This document shows, piece by piece, positions 18,633 to 28,495 of a stretch of DNA of 64,000 nt (its first letter is position 1; each line of letters opens with the position of its first letter). The stretch covers positions 1,984,001-2,048,000 of the forward strand of contig OX337239.1 of assembly GCA_946965045.2 (NCBI GenBank). The letters run 5' to 3'. A program made the translations under genes and the position numbers. Source of the DNA: Epithemia pelagica (Eukaryota; Bacillariophyta; Bacillariophyceae; Surirellales; Surirellaceae). Below the pieces are notes generated by a model. It was not told the origin of the DNA. It made no database searches and saw nothing but the letters and a program-made list of their open reading frames with translations.

Positions 18633-20780
18633 TCAATCCTTGTTCAATCGACGTGATCGACGTGGTGAGTCGACTACATCACCATTACCGTTTTGATCAG
18701 TACGAGCTGGAGTGGATTGCCCGACTGACTGGACTGACTGGGATATTGCCGATGGAGCTGTCGTTGCGGCTGGAGCTGAAGCTGGAACTGGAGCAGTCGA
18801 TGCCCCAGTGTCAATAGACCGCCTTGCTTCTGTGGTTGAAGTTTGTGGAGGTGTTTCGCCTGTTGCAGTGTGTTCTGCCATTACCTGTTCAGGGGGCGCC
18901 TTCTTTGCTCCAAACCGCAAAGCCAACGATTGCTGTTTCATTTTACGTTTCTTCTGTGAAGAAAGGCCGGTTCTTTTGGTTTTACTTGTACTTCCCTTTC
19001 GCTTTTGGGAACTGGTCTGTACCTTTTTGGAAACTGATGCTGATTGCGAATGGAACGAAGAACTTTCCGTAACCTTACTTGCGTTTGCCAAACTCTGCTC
19101 ACCTGTGACTGATTGCTCTCCAGTGGCACAAAGTCGGAGACTTTGCTGCAGTGCTTGAAGTTTCTGAAGTTCCGTTTTCCGTTCTTCCACAACTTCGACC
19201 ATTCTCTCGTCCGAATCCTCATTATCTTTCTCTCCTTCAATCTTTCTGTTCAATGCTTCCATCTGTTCCCTATCAGTTTTATCCTGTACCAAGTCAATCA
19301 GTTCCACATCATCCCATTCTTCTACCTTTTCCTCGTTGTTATCGCCCAGTTTCTTGAATTTGTACGTTTGCCCGGACACTCCATTCTCTAAAGCACTTCC
19401 TTGAACGACAAATCCTTGTAGGTCCGTTGTTCCGTCTAAAATCTTCTCGAGCCGTCCTAGATCACCTTGTGTTGATGAATCACTCACTTCCACTATTTCA
19501 CGGGCAGTATCCATTACTTCGATAGCACCTTCAGGTGTAGAACCATCCTCCACTCCTGTCACAGCAGCAGCAGCAGCAGCAGCTCTACGACCTTTTGGTT
19601 TGGCTTTGGAAGTGGTTTTGCGTAACTCTGGTTTCACTTTGTTGTTAGACATGTCCTTTTCTCTTTCGCTTATTGTTTTCCGGATTGGACGACTTAGACT
19701 CTCGATGGTTCTCAATTCAAAAACCTTGTTGCCTTGTCGATTCATTAGTGGATTCCTGTCGAACCAAGAGCTGGTAGAAAAAACTCTCTCTTGGTACGCA
19801 TTCGTTGCTGGTTTCGAAATCCATATGATTGCACTAGGAAAAATCTTGGGAAACTGTGTGCGATTGGCCATCCACCACTGCATCACATTGAAGTATTGCG
19901 CCACGTCATGGAACTCTTCCTTGGCACAGGCGGTGAGAAACTCATCTTGCTCCTCATCTGTCCATGTCTGGGAACAAGCATCATACAGGGGTGTTGGAAA
20001 TTGTTGGATAAGGTCTGCCCATGAGTGCGAAACTACAGTCTCACAAAAATTAAGATAGGCACCGAATTCATTGTCACATTGCTTGTAGAATTTTGCTCTT
20101 TCTGTCTGATCTCGTCCATTCCCCGCTGCTTGGCCAGTCATAGAAGTTAGTGTGGCATGTTCTCTTTCTCTAGTCCTTCGGTGTGCTTTGAAAATGTTGA
20201 ATGCATCCATCACGTTAGCAACACTGTTTGTTGGTTGCGCTTGACTTGCGTCTCTTAAATCATCAGTACTGGCGTTGTCCTCCACATGAGGTGTTTCTTG
20301 AGTGCTTCCAGAGACAGAGGATGTTGACGATGTTGGAGATGTAAATTTTTGTACCACATCCATGACAAACTGGCGACGAATCCTTTTGATGTCGTTGTCG
20401 TCATAAACTTCTATGTCCTCCTTCATTATAGATGGTCCAAGATAGCACAGAAACGGGTGACCAAGCATGGCATGTTCTGCATGAACATCATCCCCTTCCA
20501 TCATGTAGGTCTTGTATTCGATCAAAATCCTATCAATCAGTTTCTTTGTTGATTCGAGTGCGTCATTATAGGGCAACATGGTCCGCTTCGATTGCAATGA
20601 GTGGATTGTTTCCGATGCATCCCAGGGTGTCACTCCTGGAGCATCTCTGTCCAGTACCAGAACCGGTATGCCCTTTTCTTTCATGATTTCAACACAAAAC
20701 TTGCTGTTGTAAATTTCCAACAAGGATCCTGCCGAGGCAGAAGGATCATCCACTTGCAGTGACATGGCACATTTCTTCAA
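18633..20780 (-). CDS. hAT transposase, C-terminal part (after frameshift)
   Basis: 715 residues. Seen: the segment around 19740-19900 encodes WWMANRTQFPKIF, ISKPATNAYQERVFS and the hydrophobic helix of the hAT dimerisation domain, which contributes the last acidic catalytic residue (the Glu of QERVFS type motifs). The start is not natural: the frame is already open upstream (ALAEFEGVLLPLKKCAMSLQ), continuing the helical domain of the other ORF. A long disordered, Lys/Ser-rich tail with poly-Ala and basic clusters (SQKKRKMKQQ) follows and may carry a nuclear signal. Together with 20777-22477 it makes one transposase broken near 20880-20920. Confidence 0.8.
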   Translation of the reverse strand: MKKCAMSLQVDDPSASAGSLLEIYNSKFCVEIMKEKGIPVLVLDRDAPGVTPWDASETIHSLQSKRTMLPYNDALESTKKLIDRILIEYKTYMMEGDDVHAEHAMLGHPFLCYLGPSIMKEDIEVYDDNDIKRIRRQFVMDVVQKFTSPTSSTSSVSGSTQETPHVEDNASTDDLRDASQAQPTNSVANVMDAFNIFKAHRRTREREHATLTSMTGQAAGNGRDQTERAKFYKQCDNEFGAYLNFCETVVSHSWADLIQQFPTPLYDACSQTWTDEEQDEFLTACAKEEFHDVAQYFNVMQWWMANRTQFPKIFPSAIIWISKPATNAYQERVFSTSSWFDRNPLMNRQGNKVFELRTIESLSRPIRKTISEREKDMSNNKVKPELRKTTSKAKPKGRRAAAAAAAVTGVEDGSTPEGAIEVMDTAREIVEVSDSSTQGDLGRLEKILDGTTDLQGFVVQGSALENGVSGQTYKFKKLGDNNEEKVEEWDDVELIDLVQDKTDREQMEALNRKIEGEKDNEDSDERMVEVVEERKTELQKLQALQQSLRLCATGEQSVTGEQSLANASKVTESSSFHSQSASVSKKVQTSSQKRKGSTSKTKRTGLSSQKKRKMKQQSLALRFGAKKAPPEQVMAEHTATGETPPQTSTTEARRSIDTGASTAPVPASAPAATTAPSAISQSVQSVGQSTPARTDQNGNGDVVDSPRRSRRLNKD

Positions 20781-22477
20781 CGGTAATAGAACACCTTCAA
20801 ACTCTGCAAGGGCTTGCCATTCACTCTCTTTAGGGTACTTTGAGACAAAGTCCTTGTCTTTGTTTGTCTCAAAACTCTGTTGTTTTTGTATGCATCCATG
20901 GTATGCTTGTCCCGAAAGAGGTCATGCGTCATAATGATGCATCCTGTTACTCTGGTTGTATTAGGCATTTGGATCTTGATTATGTGTCGGTGATTCTTTT
21001 GAGCATATTCTTTAAGACGCTGGAATCGCTTGGGGGACCGGGAACTCATAAGCCAGGATGAGAACTTGAAAAAGATTTGATATATCTTCATAAAGGAAGG
21101 ATTGCTGTCGATTACTTCCCCATGCCTCTTGCGTACTGCTAGACCGGTGGCGTGTTTGAGTATCAATTCCGCTCTGTGCATGTTGCACTTTCCACCACTG
21201 TTGTTTCCAATAATGTATTTGCCAGCAAGGACGGCGGAATTAGTGTTGTCGTTCACAGAACTGCACAAGTCAGTCTGTGTGAACGAAACATTCTTCAGGA
21301 TTTTAGCCGTATGTTCCGCAACCTGGACAGCAGTATGCCCTTTGACATTAGCAAGACCAATGGGGATTTTATAGTTTTCACCGTTTCTTGGATCAGTGAA
21401 GACCAGGGTTATCCCCAAAATATCCTTGTTGTTGCCTTGCCATATGTCGTGACATATGGTGGCAAAGGCAATGGGCTTTCCGCATAACAAGGCATATGCG
21501 GCTCTAACCTTATTTCCCAACATGGTCACTGTTGCGACAAACTCATTGTATGATAGCAACCGCATTTTTGTTATTGCCTTGTTGCTGATTTCACAGTCCT
21601 TGGGAGAAAGTTTTGGGGCATTGGCTATTGCACATTGCAGTAGTTCTCGGAAAGAGTCTTTCTCCACAGTTCGAGCAGGGAATCCGTTGTCGTTCACAAA
21701 CCTGTATATGGCTTGGTGAAGTAAGGACTTGGCATCCGAGCGAGATACCATTGTTCCAGAGTATTGCTTCATCGTTGATTGTGTAGGATCATTATTGGTA
21801 TCATCATCTTTCAAACTTGCGCTGATGTGAGGGTGTTTAGCATCGTGGTGTTGCTTGATGTTGGAGGAAATGCCATCACCCAGGCCAAGAAGACACTCGT
21901 CAAGGGATTTATTGGGGTTCTCAAAACATAGAGGGCAGACAACCATCCTCTTGTTAATGGTCTTATAAGTGTCGTTTTCACGTATGTCATCTTCGGAGGC
22001 CTGTTCTAACATGTCAAAACAGCGAAGGAGACCCTCCATTCTCAAAAGACTGTCCTCGGAAATCTTGCCTTTGTGTGTCGACAGCTTCTTGTAGTCAATG
22101 TATCGAACCGTGCCCCAAAAAGATCTGTAGAAATTACGAAATTGTTTTGATCTTGCAATAGATTGGAACGAAATGAACGACTTTTCAAGTTTTATTTCTT
22201 CTCTTCGTTCGGGAGAAACAGATTCATCATCTTCGTTATCGTTGTCGTTGTTTTCGTTGTTCATATTGAGATTCACGTTGTCTGATGGATTGGTGTTGTT
22301 GTTAGTTGCACGGTTGTTGGGAACTGATGATTCCAAAGATGAAACAGAAGCTTGGCGAGATTGTCCTCTTGTGTTGGTAGGGGGCGGGGACATTGCAATG
22401 GTTGGAGGAGAAAGAGTTGAAACAGCCGGTGAATTATTGATACTCGTTATGACAAGCCCCAAGAGACCCTGAGACAT
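20777..22477 (-). CDS. hAT transposase, N-terminal part (frame-broken)
   Basis: Start placed at the ATG at 22477 (MSQGLLGLVITS); an earlier open stretch lacks coding character. Seen: a Cys-x2-Cys...His-x4-His zinc-finger-like block (VVCPLCFENP ... NIKQHHDAKHPH), then hAT core blocks: ATICHDIWQG (first Asp), ITLVFTDPRN, SSVNDNTNSAVLAGKYI (second Asp) and KCNMHRAELILKHATG (Cys-x2-His). After TTRVTGCIIMTHDLF the proper continuation lies in another frame near an A-rich run at about 20885. The ORF ends overlapping the next by 4 nt. Inferred: an indel inactivates this copy, though the ends could still be mobilised in trans. Confidence 0.8.
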   Translation of the reverse strand: MSQGLLGLVITSINNSPAVSTLSPPTIAMSPPPTNTRGQSRQASVSSLESSVPNNRATNNNTNPSDNVNLNMNNENNDNDNEDDESVSPERREEIKLEKSFISFQSIARSKQFRNFYRSFWGTVRYIDYKKLSTHKGKISEDSLLRMEGLLRCFDMLEQASEDDIRENDTYKTINKRMVVCPLCFENPNKSLDECLLGLGDGISSNIKQHHDAKHPHISASLKDDDTNNDPTQSTMKQYSGTMVSRSDAKSLLHQAIYRFVNDNGFPARTVEKDSFRELLQCAIANAPKLSPKDCEISNKAITKMRLLSYNEFVATVTMLGNKVRAAYALLCGKPIAFATICHDIWQGNNKDILGITLVFTDPRNGENYKIPIGLANVKGHTAVQVAEHTAKILKNVSFTQTDLCSSVNDNTNSAVLAGKYIIGNNSGGKCNMHRAELILKHATGLAVRKRHGEVIDSNPSFMKIYQIFFKFSSWLMSSRSPKRFQRLKEYAQKNHRHIIKIQMPNTTRVTGCIIMTHDLFRDKHTMDAYKNNRVLRQTKTRTLSQSTLKRVNGKPLQSLKVFYYR

Positions 22478-23026
22478 GTGGGTGAGAAGTGAGAAGGTCT
22501 CTGGAGTCTCGAATATGCAAAACAGTTGGCGAGTTGGGAGTGGGAAGCACCTCTTTTCTATACAGACTGGAAACTGGCAACTGATGGTCACTGGTCACTG
22601 GTCACTTCATTCATGTCTTGAATGAGTGATGAGTGGCGAAACATGTCGAGAGGCAAGAGGAATATCAAGCAACATGTGGAACGAAAGAAGTGATCTTAGT
22701 GTGTGTTAGGAAGTAATTGACTGGAGTATATTGTAGGCTGGTAGGAGAGAACAAAGAAAATTGGAAATAGATTTGTACAGAAAAGTTGGAACCGATGACT
22801 ATGAGAATAGACTTTTGATAGTAAGTCAGAGGAGAATTGCGAGGAAATTGAATGCAACTTAGGGTGAATGTAAAGTTGCAATTTATCGACGAAAAGTCAT
22901 AGAAATATTCGTTGCGAATGAATTATAGACGCGAAGTTGGTAAAAAAAGGGGGGAAATGAACTAAAAATGGTGAAAATGCAACTTTTTTGGTAAAAATAT
23001 TTGGAAATTGGAAAATGGCCAAGTTC

Positions 23027-23041
23027 AACTTCCACACCCTG
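23027..23041 (-). repeat. hAT terminal inverted repeat, right
   Basis: 15 bp, exact inverse of 16130-16144, followed by the duplicated GATACAGA at 23042-23049. Confidence 0.9.
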
Positions 23042-23049
23042 GATACAGA
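23042..23049. repeat. hAT target-site duplication, right (GATACAGA)
   Basis: Identical to 16122-16129. Confidence 0.9.
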
Positions 23050-23322
23050 GCCAACAGCAGGGTCAGCACATGCTCCGCGCGCCCGATAACATACCCCCTT
23101 AGAGAGATAACAACATCTCCCGGAAGCACGCAAAAGATTTTCCCGAACTGTGTTGATTTTGAGGGGAGCGGGACTGACAATAAAAATCTTCTCAACGGAC
23201 ATCTCCGGGATTCGGGTCATGTTTGGTGCGCGATCCCATATGTCAGCTTATCCCTATCGTAATCCCTACTGACTCCAGTAGAGGTAAAACTATTAAGAGA
23301 TGATAGAGAAGTAAACTAGGTA

Positions 23323-23936
23323 AGGGCTGGGGATACCGATCCATGTACATCTAAGTAGGCTCAGTACATTAACCTACGTAGTACTATTTTCGTCTGTGTA
23401 AGAAGTGGGGCGGATGGTCACACCGAGTCGCACGTCGTAAACTTGCCACCGATAGAAAAGGTGCAATCCGGAAGCCACCATTCGACAATGATGGTAGTCA
23501 TCACCCCCATGGCAATAACTTCCTGAACAATTGAGCCTGCCTGAATCACTTTTACAATAAGAATCTTTACTACTAGAGCAACTTTGCTTTCACTTTGATT
23601 CAGGCACCCTTGAAAAATGAATGAGTTAGGGCGGTCGTTCGATTTCATCACTGCAGAAAAATGAGCGTACCTTTTCAGCCAACTTGGCAAATCTTCTGTA
23701 ATTTCAGACAACAATTTCAAAGGTAAAGGCAACGGTCTTACGGTGGTTGGATGTTTATGCGATGCATGGGTGAATGCATACGGCGTCACCGGATCTCGCC
23801 ATCATTGTCGAGCGTTTTTGCATTTTTTTGAAATCCGACCATTTCCGGCGTGACGTGTACTATGTGATTTTATGTACTCTACGTAGCTTTTGTACTGAGC
23901 CTACTTAGATGTACATGGATCGGTATCCCCAGCCCT
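23323..23936. mobile_element. MITE with 46-bp perfect TIRs and TA duplication
   Basis: Bases 23321-23368 and 23891-23938 are perfect inverted copies, including the flanking TA on each side. Taking TA as the target duplication (Tc1/mariner-like), the element is 614 bp with ends AGGGCTGGGGATACCGATCC. Weaker inverted similarity (CTACGTAG) continues inside. A 123-codon minus-strand stretch (23418-23789) lies inside but shows no recognisable motif. Confidence 0.75.
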
Positions 23937-25422
23937 TAGGAGCATCGTCGACAATCATATCTTCTGTCCTCTCGACAATCAAAAGTTTTCGTGGACGATT
24001 CTCTTGCTTTCGTGTGCAGTTGTAGCCTGCGCGACCTTGCTAGTGCTCTTGATTTTGATGGCGTGATCAAGCAACGATCTGACAGCGTTGACATCTCCCT
24101 TCCCTGTACTCCATTACGCAATGACCGTAGAGCACACAAATAAATGACAGACAAGCAGGATCTACAGACTTTCAATGGACAACGTCGTACCACACTGCAG
24201 TTGGGATTGTATAGATGTGAGAATTCATGCCATCCTAACGAACGAGTACACAAGTTGACAATGGGATAAGTGATAACGTGCAATTTCCTGAAATTGCAGA
24301 CTTCTCTCTCTCTCTTATGTTGAGTCTGGATTTGAATAGAAACGAGTCGTTTCGTTTCTCACCGGGTCCGATGAAACTTTCCAATGGAATCAGCAATAGA
24401 AAAAGCGGCTGATCAGGTTGGCAAGATACAAGCAGAGACAACCGAGATCACCACAGCAGAATCAAAGTGTCTTCCGTATCCTGTCCTCCGACTCCGACCT
24501 TCGATCGAATCAAGGACCGGCAAGACGCAAGACTTGCATAAGTACTGTCGGTTGGAGATCTTCCGCTCTGCAGTTTCATTTTCCAAATGGAGGAGATACG
24601 TGAGAAGATGTCATGCGCACAGCAATAATTGACGTCGTCCAAGAGCCAAGAGGCGGAGACCAAAAGATTCGCGAGCTTCTTTCCGTGGAACGAAAATATT
24701 TGTGAGCAATAGACTCCGCGAGTGTGCCGTGCGCACCAATCCCCCAATTTTACTTAATATCTCGTCATCACAGTATCTCGCCAGGCGTGGTAATGGATGG
24801 GTTGGCGCGATGGGGGATATTCTTGTCCGAAAGTGTGACGAACTGGAGGCCCCCAGGCGAGCCGACAAATTTTGTCGCCGGACGCGTCCAGTCTTTGGAC
24901 AAGACTCTTTCTCTCTAACGCGGTTCGGCGTGCGACAAGGGTGACCCCGTGAGAAGCCGGGACTGACAGCTCGCTCACGACATAGCCGAATACAAACTGC
25001 GTGAAAGACGCCTGCGCAGCAAACCTGCTGGGGCGACGAAGAGAAACAACGAGAATCGAGCGAGAAGCGATCTCTTCTTCGGTGTGTCAAGCGAGAGGCC
25101 GCAAAGAAGAAAATCAACGTTTGAACTTGATTGCAACAACAACAACATATTCGCTACAATTAAAACCCAACCAAACCCCCCTCTCTTGAATCATCATCAC
25201 CTCTTCGGTTGACCGATTTGGATTGACACCAGCAAACAAGCGTGTTTTCTCTCCAAGACGCCATCTCAGGTTTCACGATTGAACGAATTAAGCCCGTCTT
25301 TCCGAACAACCGTAACTGTTAGGGTCAACGACCGGATAGCACAAAACATACTCACACGTTTGTCAACGAACAAGGTTTGAGAACCATACTACAATTCCAA
25401 CAACGACAAGACACGACTGACA
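23937..25422. other. Intergenic, no convincing gene
   Basis: Several overlapping open stretches on both strands, none with motifs. The best small candidate is 24384-24632 (plus, 82 codons, starts MESAIEKAADQVGKIQAE), low confidence. The last 200 bp are probably the 5' UTR and promoter of the gene at 25423. Confidence 0.4.
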
Positions 25423-27948
25423 ATGGCGTTGCCTTTGAGAGCAACTGTACCCACTCCTCCTTGCGTAGCGGGGCATCCACTCCAACAGGAATTGGACACC
25501 ATGGATAGCAGCAGCAGCAGCGATTCGGAGAATGAACACAACGAACCTCAGGATGCAATGAATGTTCAGACCATGACAGAAGGCTTGCTCTTGTTGAAAG
25601 AGTTTGCTTCCTTAGATTCTCTCACGTACCAATCCAGTTTTTCCTTTCCAAAAGCATCGGCCATGACCCTTGAAGAACAAAAGTGCCGAACGTCTATGCA
25701 ACGCCTCGAGCAACTTCAACAGCAAAACAGCTTTCAAAACACTCCCTTACCCGCCTTATGGTTGGCTCTCCATCGACTCCATTCCAACTTGGCTATTTTG
25801 CAAGAAAACGAAGCCAAGCACGCGGCCGAAGTTATGGACTTGAGAGAAGAATTAAAAACGTCCATGCGTGAGAATCACAAACTTCGAAAAGCTTGCCGTG
25901 CCCTCACGGAACAAAATCGAATTGTCAACCAAAAGTTGGTGGAGAAACGAAGCCTGTTGAAGCAAGCGCGAGATCTGTTCCGAAGTTCGCAAGAAATTCA
26001 AAAGGATTTACAAGAGCAAAATGCAGTGTTCAAGTTGCAAGCTCATGAGCAAGTGCTCACTCTTTCTGGTCGGATTCGTCTCGAATCGTCCGACTCGAAC
26101 TTTTCCGACGCCGATGCACTCTTATTTCCGGACAATTCCGAAAAACTTCATGGGGGCAAGGGTGGATATCCTTCCGAACTTTCTCCTCTCCCAGCCGAGG
26201 GCGAGGAAGACCTGATATCTTTGCATTCATCCAGTAGCAGTATCACTGAAGATGGTGTTCCAGTTTTGAAACTGGTGGCCCATGATGACATGATGTCTTC
26301 GTCAGCCACTGCCAATTCCTCGCACTATAGCGACATGTCGGAGGGATCGGATGATCCTGCGTTTGCTTCGCACAGCTCGTGTCATTTACCGGGGGGTCCA
26401 TTGAAACATCCCGCATCTCCTTGCATGCCCGATGTGTACAAGCTGAAGTATCCCTACGGACAAAAGACTGGTTTACGATTTCAATGTATACCCCTCCATG
26501 AAATCCCTCTTCCACCCAAGGGGTTGCTGACTCAAGACTTTCTCAAAGACGAGGAGGGAAATGGACGAGAAGAATCCAAATGGGAACCCTTCCGCATTGG
26601 CTCGTCAAATCGGAAAACATCACCAAAGGAAGCCGATACCCCAAAAGTAAAGGGGCGCGCATTCATCGTAGCGGGGTATGATGGAGTCCCAGAACATGCG
26701 GAACAACTTCCCCGACCAACTTTGGGAGCTCGTGTCATTGAGATTCACGGGCAAGCCGTTGATCCAGAATGGTCGATGCGCAAGTTTATGGATGTGCTCC
26801 AGGAATCGTCGGGCTTGAATACCGACGAGAACGCAAGTACAGTCGATCATCAGGACACCAGTATGGAGAATAGCCACAAGGTTGATGAGGAAGTAGAAGA
26901 AGGCAAGACCGACGATACGGAAACCGACAAGCCCAAGGAAATAGTCACTGACGATGAGTCGTCTGTTGTTTCATCGATTGGAGATAAGAAACGGTTCTTT
27001 TTTATGTGTTTTCGGAATGACTCTCTCTCCAAACGACAGCGAGAACGTTTGGCGTCTGTAGACAAGGACGCGGAAAAGGCGTCTGCTAACCAGAAGAAGG
27101 AAAACACTCTTGGTGATGTACCAGAGTTACCATCAGATGCAGCATCCAAACGAGAAAGTAAACCGTTTGGACTGGGATTCCTTCGTCTTGGTGGTGACAA
27201 GGCAAGTCACCATGAGAAGAAGGAAGAATCGAAAAGTGATGAACCGAAAGAATCCAGTGCAGGAGAGAAAAAGGCCGGAGAGAAAAAGGAAGACCGGTTG
27301 GGATTCCTTCGTCTTGGAGGTAATCACGACAAGGACGTAAAGCACAAAGATGACCATTCTCCGGGCACCAAGAAGGATGGCCTAAGTTTTCTTCGGCTTG
27401 GTGGTGGTGGTGACAAGACGCATGGAACCGATGGCAAGAAAGAACAAGTGGATGAGGATACAGTGAAGGACGCCCCAACAAACGGAAAGAAGGAGGACAG
27501 CAATGATGAGACAAGGCAAAAAGAAACAAGCAAGAAGGATGGGCTCAGCTTCCTCCGACTTGGCGGTGGCGAAAAAGCCAAAAATGGTCAAGACAAGACA
27601 GAGGGAGAAAGCTTTGAAAGCACGAAGGAAGAAGCGTCGGATAAGAAGAAGGAAGAAAGTAAGGATGACAATAGGAAAAAGGATACCAAATCTAGTATCA
27701 AGAAGGATGGTCTGGGTTTCCTTCGACTCGGTGGAGGTGGCGAAAAGGCTAAGAATGGTCACGACAAGACGGAGGGGCAAACCTCTGAAAGCGCAGAGGA
27801 AGAAGCATCCGATAAGAAGGAAACGCCGACCAGCAAAGGCCGGAACCCCCTCTTCTTCTGGGATCGAAGCGGTGGCGACAAAACCCCCAAACAGAAGGAT
27901 CCACCAAAGGAGAATGACACTTTGGATGAAACCACCAGTACGCAATAA
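25423..27948 (+). CDS. Coiled-coil protein with PDZ-like segment and five FLRLGG repeats
   Basis: 841 residues, one exon, no signal peptide. Seen: an N-terminal Ser/acidic segment; a coiled coil at about residues 115-210 (heptads around LREELKTSMRENHKLRKACRAL); an acidic Ser-rich region; a segment at about 405-460 with LGARVIEIHGQAVDPEWSMRKFMDVLQ that resembles the end of a PDZ domain; a KKRFFFMCFRND basic-hydrophobic patch; and a Lys/Glu-rich disordered tail with five copies of a GL(G/S)FLRLGG motif near residues 583, 625, 653, 707 and 762, each followed by charged spacers. The end has NPLFFWDRSGG, perhaps a sixth degenerate copy. I do not recognise the family. The motif pattern suggests a multivalent scaffold that docks one partner repeatedly; inference only. 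Confidence 0.75.
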   Translation: MALPLRATVPTPPCVAGHPLQQELDTMDSSSSSDSENEHNEPQDAMNVQTMTEGLLLLKEFASLDSLTYQSSFSFPKASAMTLEEQKCRTSMQRLEQLQQQNSFQNTPLPALWLALHRLHSNLAILQENEAKHAAEVMDLREELKTSMRENHKLRKACRALTEQNRIVNQKLVEKRSLLKQARDLFRSSQEIQKDLQEQNAVFKLQAHEQVLTLSGRIRLESSDSNFSDADALLFPDNSEKLHGGKGGYPSELSPLPAEGEEDLISLHSSSSSITEDGVPVLKLVAHDDMMSSSATANSSHYSDMSEGSDDPAFASHSSCHLPGGPLKHPASPCMPDVYKLKYPYGQKTGLRFQCIPLHEIPLPPKGLLTQDFLKDEEGNGREESKWEPFRIGSSNRKTSPKEADTPKVKGRAFIVAGYDGVPEHAEQLPRPTLGARVIEIHGQAVDPEWSMRKFMDVLQESSGLNTDENASTVDHQDTSMENSHKVDEEVEEGKTDDTETDKPKEIVTDDESSVVSSIGDKKRFFFMCFRNDSLSKRQRERLASVDKDAEKASANQKKENTLGDVPELPSDAASKRESKPFGLGFLRLGGDKASHHEKKEESKSDEPKESSAGEKKAGEKKEDRLGFLRLGGNHDKDVKHKDDHSPGTKKDGLSFLRLGGGGDKTHGTDGKKEQVDEDTVKDAPTNGKKEDSNDETRQKETSKKDGLSFLRLGGGEKAKNGQDKTEGESFESTKEEASDKKKEESKDDNRKKDTKSSIKKDGLGFLRLGGGGEKAKNGHDKTEGQTSESAEEEASDKKETPTSKGRNPLFFWDRSGGDKTPKQKDPPKENDTLDETTSTQ

Positions 27949-28495
27949 CGACAACGACTATCAATGAATCGGTGTTGACAAGAGAGCATACAAGGTAGCA
28001 TATACCATGTCGAACCGCAAAAAGTTTTGCGGGGTTCATTTCAGCAGCCGCTGGGCAGGACAAGTCTTGTCCTCTCAAGCTGTTTTTGAAATGAAACGGA
28101 TGTAAAGATAATACACTAAATTAGATACAAATGATCTTGTCGACAGATGACTAACGAAAAGCACTAGTAGATTCCCATTAGTCCTACTTGCGCTTTCCTT
28201 AATGGCAAGTTTCGAAACGCATCTTAAGAACCATGATGAATAGGACTGTTGCTCCAGCCCATAGCTATTCTCCTCTGATGTGAACTCCAATCGCTTTTCC
28301 GTATTTACCAGTGACGTTCTTGATATCAACTCAGTCGTATGAACATGGTCGATAGCCACATGTGAAAACGGAAGAACGCATGGATTTGGAGTTTTGTTTT
28401 CAGCGGCATAGGGAGCCGCGGACAGAAAGGACTGGGAAAAGCCCCTCTCGTGTAACTCATCCTGTTCCTTACGGAGACTTGGATGCTTTCGTGGA
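27949..28495. other. Convergent intergenic region
   Basis: Between two genes that end toward each other. A 180-codon minus-strand stretch (28075-28617) overlaps the end of the next gene in another frame and looks like a shadow. Nothing else seen. Confidence 0.4.

Larger units (their letters stand above)
16130..23041. mobile_element. Complete hAT DNA transposon with DNA-glycosylase cargo
   Basis: 6912 bp. Terminal inverted repeats CAGGGTGTGGAAGTT at 16130-16144 and 23027-23041, flanked by a perfect 8-bp duplication GATACAGA. Subterminal regions on both sides are AT-rich and dense in CAACTT/AAGTTG words, as expected of transposase-binding repeats. Contents: plus strand, an unknown duplicated-domain ORF and an HhH-GPD glycosylase in one frame (16664-18481); minus strand, a hAT transposase split by a frameshift (18633-22477). 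The two halves converge at about 18480-18630. It inserted into the edge of an older TIR element. Confidence 0.92.

Noticed and set aside
24611-25117. 168-codon minus-strand frame
   Set aside because: Arg/Ser/Cys-rich random-looking translation with many overlapping alternatives; no splice partner found.
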